A stretch of 64,000 nt of DNA, taken from NCBI GenBank assembly GCA_964036295.1, contig OZ038469.1:744001-808000 (forward strand), given 5' to 3'. The first letter of the stretch is position 1. Every line of letters begins with the position of its first letter. The translations under genes were made by a program, and so were the position numbers. The notes under the pieces are model-generated. The model saw only the letters and a list, made by a program, of their open reading frames with translations, did no database searches and was not told the DNA's origin. The DNA is from Plumapathes pennacea. Taxonomy: Eukaryota > Cnidaria > Anthozoa > Antipatharia > Myriopathidae. Of the stretch, positions 22,963-35,849 are shown one piece after another.

Positions 22963-24071
22963 CTGAAAGAAATATGTGGAGACATTTCAATGGAAATTTG
23001 ATTAAACACGACCCCATCAATTTAACATGATCTACGGGACCTCCCTTTGAAAATATGACACAACAGGGTCCACACAGAAACATTAGTGCAAAAATTCCAT
23101 GGCATCAAACAGAGCGCAAATACTCAAAAGTCTGATGGAAAAAAACATTCAGTAAAGGTATTGAAACGCAGGCTAGTGGAATGATCATGGCCAGCTCTAG
23201 TTAGAAATTAGTGCTTAAGTCAAACTGTCAAAATTGACTGTGCATCATGCTGGCTGACCCATTTACTCCTAAGCTAAAAATGCAGAGTCACTCAACCTTT
23301 AAGAAGCAAATGAATGAATGTTGTTATAATAATGTATGGTTTAATCAGGTTTCATTTAAGAAAGGTGTCAAAAGCCAAGTACTCTGTATACTGTATGACT
23401 TCTTCTGGCGAGAAACTGAAGGTCTCTCTTTGAGTTTTGCTCTTGTCCCTACTTTCCATTCTAGTCTACTGGTCTCGACCAGTAGATATAAAAATCCATA
23501 GGGTTTCCAGACGTAATTTCGCGTGGGCACCAAAATCACAATGAAATAAAAACCCGACTTTCGTAATTCTCTGGAGGAAATCTGAATTTAACAGGAAATC
23601 CTAAAATCTCGGAGTAAAAACAGTTTACGATGCGTGCACGGTTCTTCGAGTCACGAAGAAAGCAAACTTGAAAGCCTTTCAAACAAACTAAGTACACGCC
23701 GGCTTTACTTGATCGCCGATCTTTATCACTTTACCTTCGAATGTATATAACTCTACTGAATTAGTTTGAAAGTATTGTTTCTGCAAATCCTGTCAGGCCA
23801 ATAACTAAACAAGCAACACAACGATGAAGAAGTTCTACAATTCAGATTTTATTCTGTTTGACTTTGAAATGAACAACCGTCACAAACGCGACTCTAACGG
23901 TCATTTCGGCAATCATCAGTTGCAATGGACAAACCAGTACATTCGGCCTAGTCACAACACTGACAGCAATTCTTGGAAGTAAGCAAACTTAGACAGAAAT
24001 TATTGGCGTTGTTATGAAGCTTTGCAAATCCTACTAACCTGCAGAGTTTGATCCCGTGTGTCAGTCTGTGG
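22963..24071. other. Upstream of the minus-strand gene; dispersed repeat at 23150-23495
   Basis: Stretch 23150-23495 is related to 35430-35715 and 51130-51560, sharing GTCTCTCTTTGAG-like, GCTCTTGTCCCTACT and GGTCTCGACC words. The missing 5' exons of the minus-strand gene may lie here or further upstream. A 52-codon plus ORF at 23824-23982 is noted but unsupported. Confidence 0.4.
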
Positions 24072-24786
24072 CATATTAGCTGTGGTTACACTAAGCTGTT
24101 TTCCCACGTTAAAAGGCCGTTTTCACGCGTTGAAATGGTCGCGACGGTGTAACCGCATTTTCCCGAGCAAAATTTCACGCGTTGAATATCCATGGATACA
24201 TCAAAATGAACAAAAGAAAAGCCCATGACATGTACCGAGATGAAAAGCAAGGTTTTTCAGAGCCCCAAGATGACTAGACCAATCAGAGAGTTGCGGTTTT
24301 ATCGGATGATCTCAAACATGTCAAAATTAGCATTTTTAACAACTGCTGGAACCAATTCTGTGGCCTTGGAAGCATCCAAACCGTTCTTGGAGCTCGAGCT
24401 GCAACGCGCCCGGTGACTTCGCGAAAGCAGCGAATAATAATTTCAGACAAGCGGATGAACTGGTGGCGTCTCATTCTTATTCTCCTCCTCCTCAGTAAAA
24501 GTACTTGGCTAATCAACACATTGAACTTATTTCGGTGGCAGAGAAGGACAAACAAAATCGACAGCAGACCACCTATGGCTCTCAAATCCTCCGGCTCCAT
24601 CTTAAAATAGAATTCCCGCCAAAAAAAATTATTTTCGTAAGGATGATCAAATACCACCCAAGACAATCAATTTCTCTGTGTGACCGGAAGCATCTCGGAC
24701 AACGGAAACACCACGACAATTTCAACGCGTGAAAATATTGCTCGGTAACTCGATAAAACACGCCTAGTGTAACCACAGCTAATATC
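24072..24786. mobile_element. Harbinger-derived element, about 715 bp
   Basis: Ends are inverted TTAGCTGTGGTTACACTA and its complement, flanked by TA-rich sequence. Within them, motifs ACGCGTTGAAAT and ATTTCAACGCGTGAAA also mirror each other. The element retains a minus-strand fragment resembling the N-terminus of a Harbinger transposase, so it looks like an internally deleted copy. Confidence 0.55.
24283..24603 (-). pseudogene. Harbinger transposase N-terminal fragment
   Basis: Starting at about 24603 (MEPEDLR) the frame runs through an Arg-rich helical part to PRTVWMLPRPQNWFQQLL, a sequence typical of PIF/Harbinger nucleases ahead of the DDE catalytic core. It then reads into non-homologous sequence and stops. 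The catalytic domain is absent. Confidence 0.45.
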
Positions 24787-27522
24787 TCAGGTGAGCAGTC
24801 GCAAACCTAAACATTCACGAACTGTACTGAATAAGTATGAATGCGATGGGACACAACTGCCAACAAACTTGTTGGGAGCTAGTGGACTAGCATTCGACGG
24901 CTTGAACTGACGACTTTCGAACTGTCTTCACGGCTTTGTATTGAAAAGGATCGATTGAGTTGTTGAACAGCTATCACCCTCAAATTGTTCGAGACTTCGC
25001 TAACAGTAGTTCGCACAGCATAATTCGTGGCTGACATATCCAGTACGAGCTTCTCAAGACAGAAATTCAGGAATTGCATGGTGTTTCCTTTTAGCTACTT
25101 GCAGGCGTGCGATCGCCGCTTTCTCCTCGTGTTTACATGCACACATTACGGCTAACGCATGCGCACTTGCCGATCTTGTCGAGTCATTATTTTGCATTTG
25201 ATGGCGCAATACGCACGTAAAATATAAAGTTTTTCTTTGCATTTTTCTCGAGTTTCCTTCGGTGAATCTGTCTTAAATTTTGCAGGCAAACGAAGATTAT
25301 ATCCGGTTTTGTTCCCACGCCCTGCGTGGGTACTAATCTGAACACATATCGTTTTTGAATGTCGTTCACGGGGCGACCTCCTCTAATACAGTCTTTGTTT
25401 TGTCTTTGCTTTGTTCTAGAAGTATCAGATATATCAGAATATATTAGAAACGATAAGTGGCTGGGTGTGCTATAGTTCCTTCATACAGGTAACCATCCAT
25501 CTTCTCTCACAAGGTCAATTTTAGAAATATGCCTCTCTCAGTCTAATAAGCTCCCCCCTCCCTTTCCCTTGCTATAAATAATAGTACATATACTATTATG
25601 AAATGTGTATAAACAGAATGATGTTTCAGTAAACTAAAAATTATTATGAATTATTATTTTATCAATTTGGCATCAGGAAAATAATGTAATTTATTGCTGC
25701 ATTTCCTTTTGCTTTTTGAATTAGCTGTTTAGCTGTACTATACAACATTACTGTATATAAATTAATGTTCAGAAGAGATTAACTGTATTTAGTAGCTGGT
25801 GTGGGCAGAAAAAAATTGCCATGATCTAAACAAGTTAAAAATTGGATAACACTGATGAGCCAATGCCCCAATCAGTGACTCAAGGTCAACAATCAATTTG
25901 CAAACTAAAAGATACATAATTATTCTGATTTATATGCCAGAAGAGTCAATTTGCATTTACCACAGTTAGTATCATTTTACTTAAGCCAGTACTTTACTAC
26001 ATACTTACTACTTAATATTAATTTCTTCCTTTTCCTAGGTAGATTTGGTGATAATTATAATTTAATAAGTTTTCCTTTGAACAAGTTTTTTTTTCCAATG
26101 CAGCTGCATGACATTAATTTCTGGTGAGATATTATAATTTACATCCACATAATATCCACAATTAGCTTTCCCACCCACCCACCCACCTATCTCATGCGAC
26201 AGAACACATTTTACAACATTCCTAATTATACTTTGATGCTTGTTTTGTTTCCCATAGGTCCCTAAATATCAAGACAAACATGAAGTTCACTAAGTCCAAC
26301 TGGAAAAAGTATCTTTCTGTGATTAGGAATAGTTAGTTTATAGCCATATGGCATGGGAAACGAGACTTTGTAAAGACAAGAATGTCAGTACAGTACTAAA
26401 CTGATGCCCTTCTCGTGTCTCACAGTATCTTACAGTACTTGTGGTGGATAATGTGCAAACCTGACTCTCATTTGTCTAATATTCTGTAGAATTATTGTAT
26501 ATTTATAATGCATTTTTACATTTTCACTCACAGTAGAGTACAGGGGAGAGTATCGGGCTATATATCGATTTTGTGTTTTTGGCCTGGAATAGCATATATA
26601 GAAATGTGTCACTGCAGACAATGCATGGTAAATGGAAGAAAAAACAGGTGGAAACTGTTGCAAAAGAAAAAAGTCTCAAAAATAGGTCTGAGATAGGGTA
26701 TACATTTATGGAGTATGGGTCTGAAATAGGGTATAGTAAATCAGATATTTTGGTCTGAAATAGGGTAAGGGTTTTCAGGTCCAGGTGGCACACCACCACC
26801 CAAAATTATGATGAGTGTCCCCCGGAATGGAACACATGCTAATATCATGTAAATGCTAATATATTGAAAAGTGTGGTGTAAGCATACAATACATGAGAGC
26901 TCTAAGCAATGTCATGCATAATCAATTACTTGGGCGTGGGAGACCTTTGCGAATATCGTATTTCTAGTAATATTTGATTTTAATGGAAATTTATGGAACA
27001 GAATTTTTTTTATTTGCAAAAAACATAAATTGCCAATTAGCTCGGAATCCGCTCCTCTAACCCCAACTTTTTTTCAGTTATGTTTACCTTATACATATTT
27101 CTAAACATACTGAAAGTTTCAGAAAAATTCACCGAAGAAAACTCGAGAAAATAGAGCAGAAAGTTTGAAAACGGGGTAGAAGACCTTTATTTCAAGGACG
27201 TGTTGTTTCCATAGAAACCACACTAGAGTTACAAAAGTAAGACGTATACGCAACAGACCTTTCAAAACATCTACCCTGCAAATTTGATCAAGAAAGAATA
27301 TAATGAAATGAAAATATGACGGCTTTGGTGTCAAACTAAATACGAGCAAGTGCAGGGAAATACCCTATGGAGCCACCTTAAATTCCACAACTTTTTGTGA
27401 CTTTTCATGACTGTGTAAACATTGTACAAATGACAGACAGACAGACAACAATATAGTTACTATATTAAGTATTCCTAGTAATAGAGTAGGCATGCATTAC
27501 AATAAAGAAATAACAGAAGGTC
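24787..27522. other. AT-rich intergenic, no supported gene
   Basis: A 66-codon minus ORF (25079-24879) starts MQFLNFCLEKLVLDMS, but no family or splice partner is recognised. A CCCA microsatellite lies near 26170. An AACTAGAAATACG copy (minus) lies near 26960. No complete element is seen. Confidence 0.4.
26670..26815 (+). repeat. GGTCTGAAATAGGGTA repeat
   Basis: Three diverged copies of GGTCTGAAATAGGGTATAG are followed by AAGGGTTTTCAGGTCC and GGCACACC. The same order recurs at 51370-51475, so this is the end of a dispersed repeat family. Confidence 0.6.
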
Positions 27523-27718
27523 ACAGGAAAAAATTTTGAAAACCATTAATGGATTACTGCAACTATTATAGTGGGTTTTGCTAAATTCACATTCTTACAA
27601 AAAACCATTAATGGTTCATTTTTGACATTAATAATATATTTCCCAGTTTTGAAAAATTACCATTCATGGGAAAAAACAGTCAGGGAATCCAAAAAAAAAA
27701 AAAATCCATGGATGGCCG

Positions 27719-29587
27719 CCCACGCAAAATTTTAGGTACATTTTGAGTACCAAAATGGTATCTTTCAGGTACATATGGAGTGAGCAAGGTATTGTTTAGG
27801 TACATTTAGAAAATAGTACCAATAATGTACTTTGTATAATATAATATACCCAAAATGTATCTAAAGTATACCATTTACATACCTCAAGGTAAACGATCTT
27901 AAGATACCCAAAATGTACTTTTTTTTTATGTACCTCTAACATACATTTTTGATACCTAAAATGTACCTTGACAAAAATGTATCTGTTATGTACCTTCATA
28001 AAGATATCCAAAATGTACCTGTCTAGAAATGTACTTGCAATGTACCCTGAAAGATACCCAACATGTATCTTGACTGATGTACATACAAGATAAAAAACCT
28101 GCAGTGTGCACAGCGAAATAAAAGTGTACCTGTAAAATACCTTGAAAAAGATATCCAAAATGTACCTTGTTTGACTCCCAAACAAATTCACATCCAAGAG
28201 TGTTATACCTGTTACGATATCATTTTAATAGAGGAACGGATAACTCTCTATACTCCAAAATGAATTATCAACCTCATATGCTGCTCGGAGAATGGGTAAA
28301 GAAGACACAACTTGCTGAACGATCGTTTTCAAGTCGATTACACAACTGCAAAATAATCTGATCAACATGGGGGAGATCAGATCGACACTCTGCAGAAATC
28401 GGACCCTGAATGCTGGACATGAGGTAAGATAACTCTATTTTGTTTGTTTCAATCCCGGGGCTACAAATGTTTTGATACAGTTGCTCTGATTCAGGCACAC
28501 GCTTTGTGTTGAATGGAGTGCGACATGACTGTTTGGCAGCGCTATAATACGTCCAAGCTTACAGATATCTTGTCTATTTCCATTGTGCTCCCTGTACTGT
28601 TGTCTATTAAGTAAGATAGCTGTTCGAATTCCACTATATACTTTGTATCAGACGGCGGCCGGCACAATTCAAATGTATAATTTAATCAGTAAGTCTACAC
28701 GCAAACGAAATAGTGGGCATTCTCTATATTTTGCTAACCTGTATGATTAATTTTTTTTACCTAATTCTAATCCTTTATACTTGAATGTAGGAAGAAGCGA
28801 GAATTTATGGAAGTGCAGATCAAGCCACACAGAAGATTGTCATAAAAGGTTGAAGTCACAGGAAGCAAAGCCTGGCAGTTGAGTCTTGTTGAACAATACA
28901 TCCTGTTACAAGTTCAGTACCAAGACCTAAATGATTGATTAGAATCTTGCTTTATCACTGGTATCAGTTTGTACTGGTATTTATGTTGATCATCTATAAA
29001 TCACAGTACTGATTCATGCTATGAAGTCAATAAAATAAGTGAAATTTTTGAATGTCTCAGTACACTATGAGTACATTTTGGGTGCATAAGAGGTACAGTG
29101 TTGGTATATTGTGGGTACATTTTAGGTATGTCATTAGTATACTATGGGTACATTTTAGGTATGTCATTAGTATACTATGGGTACATTTTGGGTATTTCAT
29201 GGGTATACTATGGGTACACTTTGTGTATAGCTGAGGTACATTTTAAGTGCAGTTTGGATACATTTAAGGTTCATTTCAGGCTCATTTTAGATATATTTTA
29301 GGAACTCTTCTGGTATATTATAGGTACTTCAGTAGGTCCATTCCAGGTACATTCGAGGTATGTTTTAGGTATGTTGAGTATGATGAAAATGCTGGACCTG
29401 AAGGTACCTTTTAGGTATCTCAGTCGAGGTACATTTTGGGTGGCGAAAAAAGCTACTTTAGAGATACCTAAAAGATACCACCAAAAAGGTTCATTATAGG
29501 TACATGTTAGGAACCTATTAGGTACATTTAGAGGTACCAAACATGTACCTTTAATGTACCAAAAATGTACCAAAAATTTCGCGTGGG
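27719..29587 (+). mobile_element. GGTACATTTT word-array element, copy 1
   Basis: Ends are inverted CCCACGCAAAATTTTAGGTA and its near complement at 29587. The left arm (27719-28175) is packed with the words ACCCAAAATGTACC and the right arm (29055-29587) with the reverse complement GGTACATTTTGGGTA, each degenerate and every 15-25 bp. The core (28190-29040) has a remnant of the spliced ORF seen whole in copy 2. An insertion containing TGA breaks the ORF here, and about 470 bp of the core is missing relative to copy 2. Confidence 0.65.
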
Positions 29588-31562
29588 GCGACAATTATGT
29601 TTCTTGAAATTAAAATATGGGTTTCACATGGGCATCATTTATGACAGGGGAAGAATATGGGCAATGAGCTTCCCATGCATTTCCTATATTTCCTTGAATC
29701 CCTGAAAAATGACAAATGTATGGGTGACAGCAATCCATACATTTCCCATATTACTTCACCTTCACACATTACAAGGCCAGCTCCCATGTGGGCATTAATA
29801 TGAGTGAGATCAAGCCATGAGATTCCCTTTGTAGTGACTTTGTGTACATATTTTAGTGAAACAAATTCAACTGTATTTTAGTTTGTGATTACTGCAACAC
29901 TACGTTCAGTCACACGAGTAGTCATTGGAGAAAGTGTTTCAGTTTAAGTACTTTGTTCATCAGTTCAGTCACAACAAAGAGACATTAAATATCTAGACAT
30001 TTAATAATTGCTCCACTCCGCAATATACACCCCAGGCTATATTATGGTAAATTTATAGTCTCATTTAGGAATCAAAAGCAGTCAATTTTTGGGTGTAAAA
30101 ATGGTGATTCTGTATTTACACATTCTTGACTTCTCTGGTGACAGGTTACATTGAAATTTAAAGTTCCTGCAGTTGAGTCTTTGAAATATTAAATTTCAAA
30201 CAGCTGTATTCCAAATATACGTATGGTAATGTACAAACAGCTGCCAGCACAAAAAGTATTCATCACACAGTTTACATGTGAACAATACTTCTTCAAACAT
30301 GAAAAGTGGCACACACTCTTGCTGGAAAGCAATGTAATCCTGAGGTAAACTCCATATATTTAGTATAAGAGCCTTGGAAACTGCATAAACACTCAAACGG
30401 CATGCAATGTAAAAACGTTGAAGCAAATAACCAAGCAAGCAGTGGATACCAGTCACATGTTGACCAATCAAAATCAGACTCTTGAAGTGGGAAATCAGTA
30501 CGCGGATGTACTTTTTCAGTTGAGAGCTGGACAGAAGTGCAGTTTTCTTTCATCGCAAAGTAATTTGAAGTTATTACAAGCCTTTGCACTCGTTTTCACC
30601 AATTGAGGAAAGATGCCAAAGATAACACAAGGATTAAAGAACTTGAAGGGAGAGAGTAGCCTCAATAATTCACTGTCAAGGAAAGGAAAAGAGATGGAGA
30701 TTGTGCTAGTGAAAATTCAGCAAACAGCTAAGGTACTCAGGCGAAATCAATTCCTGAACATTTTTACTGTTGACTACTTGAATCTTGATATGAACAGTAA
30801 AAAATAATGCATGGATTGTGTGCAAAATCATTTTATTGATAACGTAATTGTTTGGGGTGCCTTATTGTAAAATATTGTGTGCATTAAAATGTTTGAATAA
30901 AAAAAATCCTTGGTCAAAATTATTGCAAATCTAGTGATGTTTCAGCTTCAATTTAAATGAACTGCATTGTTTAACTGGATTTCTTTGGGTAAAATGTATG
31001 CAGGTGGCTATTCCCATTCTCTTTTAAAGGCCCAAATAAACTCTGCAGACCTATCTTTTCATCTTGGTGAAGTCCTAAGAGTTCCACCCAATGGCTGGAC
31101 TCAAGTGCATTTTCCAGGCTTGACAATCCCGCATACTTTTCCTATATATGATAGATGAAAATACTCGCATCTTCCCCACATGTGGGTTAAACATTGCTTT
31201 TGGTTTAAAAAAAGTAGTAATTCCACATTAAGATTGACCATATTTCCCCCCCACACATGGTTTTAACATGGAAATCTCTCACTTTCCTGCATATGGGTGA
31301 AATATGGATTTTGGTGAAATATGCATTAATCAACTAATGTACAAGAGCTTGAAAATAACCCATTCCTGATAGTCTCATAAAGTTTTTTATTTATTTATTA
31401 GCAAGCAAAGCAAGTGAAAGGCTTGAAATAGGTAATTAATTAGGATGTTTTATTCACTTTTATGCTGTGCACATTATGTATATATAGTATTTATTATGTA
31501 TCTTTTATCTTTTATTTCATTATATTGAAGATGTAGAGCTACTTTGTAAAAACGCTTCATTA

Positions 31563-31610
<48 letters not shown>

Positions 31611-32029
31611 ATTACTACTAACAATATCATTATCTAAACACATGGAAAGTGAAACAACATGAGAGTAGCGTACATAGGTAAATCATGAGGCCGCCAAATG
31701 GCCTTCCCCATCTACTCTGGTGTTTTTCCGCCTTCCAAAGTGTTTAGATGAGACTATATTACATGGGAATGCATTAGATATTATTTTATTTTTGACAATA
31801 ATTAGTCAATAAAATACATTACATATCACATCAGCCTGTAATATACTCTCATATCTTACATGGTTATTTAGCCACCAAGAACACGCAAAGTATCATAGTT
31901 ATTTTATAAACACATTAACTATGTGGATCAAACATGACCATGCATCTAAACACTAGCTAGGTAAGATTCATATTTTGTTTACGTATCTTTCCATATAAAC
32001 CCATATCAGGTCCATACATGGTTTATACT
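29588..32029. other. Between inverted elements; CCCATATTTCCC words, no gene
   Basis: Stretches 29600-29830 and 31150-31330 contain repeated words such as CCCATATTTCC, CCCATGTGGG and ATATGGGTGAAATATGG, a third array type. Small ORFs at 30196-30807 lack coding support. A TTA microsatellite lies at about 31561-31609. Confidence 0.45.
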
Positions 32030-33183
32030 ACTTTTTCGGTAAGAAACCATTCATGGAAATCAAATGACAACTCCTGAATGATAATTGGAATATCATAGTG
32101 GGAAACACACAAAACCCACTCCAGAAATCAGAAAACCATAAATGGGTATCACATGAATACCCATGAATGAAAATGGGAATACTTATAATGGGAAACAAAC
32201 AAAAACATTCTAACTAACAACAAACTGTTAATGGGAAATACATCAAAACCACCAAAGATGGTTGAGAAACCATAAATGGTATTCATGAAAACACAAAATA
32301 GTAAATGTATTTACACTAATGGTTTTGATACAATTAAAACCATTAATGGGTGTAGTTCTGTTTTCCCAATAATGGGTTTTTGGCTGTGAATCTAGGATTT
32401 ACCATTCAAATACCCAATAATAGTTTTTCAAAATTTTTTCCTGTCTTCCCACGCAAAATCCTAACATGTACCTATAATGAACCTTTTTGGTGGTATCTTT
32501 TAGGTATCTCTAAAGTAGCTTTTTTCGCCACCCAAAATGTACCTCGACTGAGATACCTAAAAGGTACCTTCAGGTCCAGCATTTTCATCATACTCAACAT
32601 ACCTAAAACATACCTCGAATGTACCTGGAATGGACCTACTGAAGTACCTATAATATACCAGAAGAGTTCCTAAAATATATCTGAAATGAACCTGAAATGT
32701 ATCCAAACTGCACTTAAAATGTACCTCAGCTATACACAAAGTGTACCCATAGTATACCCATGACATACCCAAAATGTACCCATAGCATACCAATGACACC
32801 TAAAATGTACCCACAATATACCAACACTGTACCTCTTATGTACCCAAAATGTACTCATAGTGTACTAATGACATACCTAAAATGTACCCATAGTATACTA
32901 ATGACATACCTAAAATGTACCCACAATATACCAACACTGTACGTCTTATGTACCCAAAATGTACTCATAGTGTAACACACATTCAAAAATTTCACTTATT
33001 TTATTGACTTCATAGCATGAATCAGTACTGTGATTTATAGATGATCAACATAAATACCAGTACAAACTGATACCAGTGATAAAGCAAGATTCTAATCAAT
33101 CATATAGGTCTTGGTACTGAACTTATTAATAATTGAATAATTGTTCAACAAGACTCAACTGCCAGGCTTTGCTTCCTGTGACT

Positions 33184-33877
33184 TCAACCTTTTATGACAA
33201 TCTTCTGTGTTGCTTGATCTGCACTTCCATAAATTCCCGCTTCTTCCTACATTCAAGAATAAAGGATTAGAATTAGGTCAAAAAAATTAATCATACAGGT
33301 TAGCAAAATATAGAGAATGCCCAATATTTCGTTTGCGTGTAGACTTTCTGATTAAATTATACATTTGAATTGTGCCGGCCACCATCTGATACAAAGCATA
33401 TAGTGGAATTCGAACAGCTATCTTACTTAATAGACAACAGTACAGGGAGCACAATGGAAATAGACAAGATATCTGTAAGCTTGGACGTATTATAGTGCTG
33501 CCAAACAGTCATGTCGCACTCCATTCAACACAAAGCGTGTGCCTGAATCAGAGCAACTGTATCAAAACATTTGTAGCCCTGGGATCGAAACAAACAAAAT
33601 AGAGTTATCTTACCTCACGTCCAGCATTCAGGGTCCGATTTCTGCAGAGATGCGATCTGATGTCCCCCATGTTGCAGTTGTGTAATCGACTTGAGCACAA
33701 TCGTTCAGCAAGTTGTGTCTTCTTTACCCACTCTCCGAGCAGCATATGAGGTTGATAATTCATTTTGGAGTATAGAGTTATCCATTCCTCTATTAAAAGA
33801 CTATCCCAGCAAAAAGAAGTAAAGCTGACCGGCGAAGACGATCGACACAAACAAAGTTTGTTAAATGAGCGCCACAT
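33184..33877 (-). CDS. Small two-exon ORF inside the word-array element, 108 aa, unknown
   Basis: Exon 1 (33877-33614) starts MWRSFNKLCLC, contains MLLGEWVKKTQLAERLC, and ends GRE at a GTAAGA donor. Exon 2 (33246-33184), after TTGAATGTAG, encodes EEAGIYGSADQATQKIVIKG and a stop. Phases match. The ORF has no transposase motif. Its sequence upstream of ATG is promoter-like. It is either a captured host gene fragment or an accessory protein of the element. In copy 1 the frame is broken by an insertion containing TGA. Confidence 0.4.
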
Positions 33878-34613
33878 AAACGTCCCCGGCTCCTGATTGG
33901 TTTTTACATAACATGTGACCTAAGTTAGTACCCAGGCACATCCGAGACGATCCATGAACCATCGACTTTGCAAGAAGCAAATGGGCCGCCGCTTTGGAAC
34001 TGGAAATCATGGATATTTTTGAATGTTTGAAACAAGAATGGATGCCCTTTTTAATGGGACAGTATGCTGATCATCGAAAAGACAGTGTTATTCAGTTGAT
34101 ATTTGGAATTCACATCACGAGATTTGCTTGTTGAACAATGCGTCTGGCTACTGTGTACATGTTGAACAAGGGGAAATGTATGAATAAAAAAATGCAGATT
34201 GATAGAGGTCTGATGGAAGTCTAAAGCTCAAATGATATCGCAACAGGTATAACACTCTTGGATGTGAATTTGTCTGGGAGTCAAACAAGGTACATTTTGG
34301 ATATATTTTTCAAGGTATATTACAGGTACACTGTTTTGCCGTGCACACTGCAGGTTTTTTATCTTGCATGTACATCAGTCAAGATACATGTTGGGTATCT
34401 TTCAGGGTACATTGCAAGTACATTTCTATTTTGGATATCTTTATGAAGGTACATAACAGATACAATTTTGTCAAGGTACATTTTAGGTATCAAAAATGTA
34501 TGTTAGAGGTACATAAAAAAGTACATTTTGGGTATCTTAAGGTCGTTTACCTTGAGGTATGTAAATGGTATACTTTAGATACATTTTGGGTATATTATAC
34601 AAGGTACATTATT

Positions 34614-35750
34614 GCTCGCGGGGGCCTGGGGCCCACAAGAGCTTAAAAATGGGCATTTTTAATTTTTTTTCCTTTTTGTGGGTCGAGAATCAGCACACGG
34701 TGATTGGTTCATATTATCATGTGCTGGGCGATGACATAATTGACTTCGCTAAACAACTCGAGATGTGGCCAGTGAATTGCTCGTTACTTGTGTGTAAAAG
34801 TTAACTGCATCCCATCCAAACTCAACACCATTTGGCTCCGTGGAATATGCACGGATAAACTGGATTTTTGGGAACGATTTTGGCTCGCGTTCACCGCGGA
34901 AGCTTTGAGAATAGCCGTAAACAAATATTTGATGGTACCGCTGTCGCCGATAAATATTTAGTCCCGACGAAACTTTCTGTGGCGACACGAAATGCTTTTG
35001 GGAAGATAACAGGGCGAAAACAGAAACCAAAGCTACGGTGAGCTTTAGCCGTAAAACAATGACGCTTTATGCTTTACTCTGTACATGACATCTGTTGCCT
35101 CATAAAATTCTTCTGCGTATCGTACATTGCCTGTTGAAGTGTTTCTTTCATTCGATCATGTAGTCTTTGTTTCGCAATGTTCATTAAATACCAGAAATGA
35201 AAAATACACCGAAATAATTCTGAGGATTGAGTTTGCAGTCACAAATGGACTGAACACACTGTGAACAAAAGCGCAATAATATTGTAAACATCTCTTGTGT
35301 GACATTCCTCGCTTTGAATTTTATATTTGTTACAGAGCACGAATACTCGAAAGCCTGATAGAAGAAACGTATTGAGTTAACAAAAGAAAACACATAAGTA
35401 GTGAAGCAAAGGCTGGATTAATCGTGGCCTCTGATTAGAAATATGAGTCAAGGTCAAACTGTCATAATCGATTGTGCATAAAAAGATATGTCACGCATTC
35501 TCAAGATGCAGGGTCGCTCAACCTTTAAGAAGCAAGTGTATGAGTGTTGTAATAATAGTTTTTAGTTTAATCAAGGTGTCAAAAGAGCAAGGTGTCAAAA
35601 GCCAAGTTCTCTATACTGTGTGATATTTTTATGGTGAGAAATTGGAAGTCTCTCTTGGGAGTTCCGCTCTTGTCCCCTACTATCCATTTTATATTCTGGT
35701 CTCGACCCAACTCACGCCGCGAGCTCACTGGCAAGGCCAGTCTAGTTGAT
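34614..35750. repeat. Dispersed repeat inserted in word-array copy 2
   Basis: Starts GCTCGCGGGGGCC and ends GCAAGGCCAGTCTAGTTGAT. Part 35010-35750 aligns with 50598-51598, and its last 300 bp with 23150-23495. No coding domain or target duplication is visible. Type unknown. Confidence 0.5.
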
Positions 35751-35849
35751 ACTATTTTCTAAATGTACTTAAACAATACCTTGTTCAATCCATATGTACC
35801 TGAAAGATGCCATTTTGGTACTCAAAATGTACCTAAAATTTTGCATGGG

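Larger units (their letters stand above)
27523..32444. repeat. CCATTAATGG word-array arms enclosing a composite block
   Basis: The outer ends are inverted (ACAGGAAAAAATTTTGAAAA at 27523, complement ending 32444). Inside each end are degenerate iterations of the near-palindrome AACCATTAATGG or CCATGAATGG (about 27540-27680 and 32030-32425). The block encloses a GGTACATTTT element (27719-29587) and sequence with CCCATATTTCCC-like words (29600-31330). Confidence 0.5.
32448..35849 (-). mobile_element. GGTACATTTT word-array element, copy 2 (inverted, interrupted)
   Basis: Reverse-complement copy of 27719-29587: 32455-32975 matches the right arm, 33000-33780 the core, 34255-34612 and 35751-35849 the left arm. 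It keeps about 470 bp of core (33785-34255) that copy 1 lost. About 1.1 kb of another dispersed repeat (34614-35750) interrupts the left arm. It lies right next to the CCATTAATGG arm end at 32444. Confidence 0.65.

Noticed and set aside
23824..23982. 52-codon ORF starting MKKFYNSDFILFDFEMNN
   Set aside because: Composition looks protein-like, but there is no family, splice partner or second copy to support it.
27796..29594. ORFs rich in Tyr, Val and His in the word arrays
   Set aside because: They follow the GGTACATTTT repeat and its complement; no domain and no codon preference.
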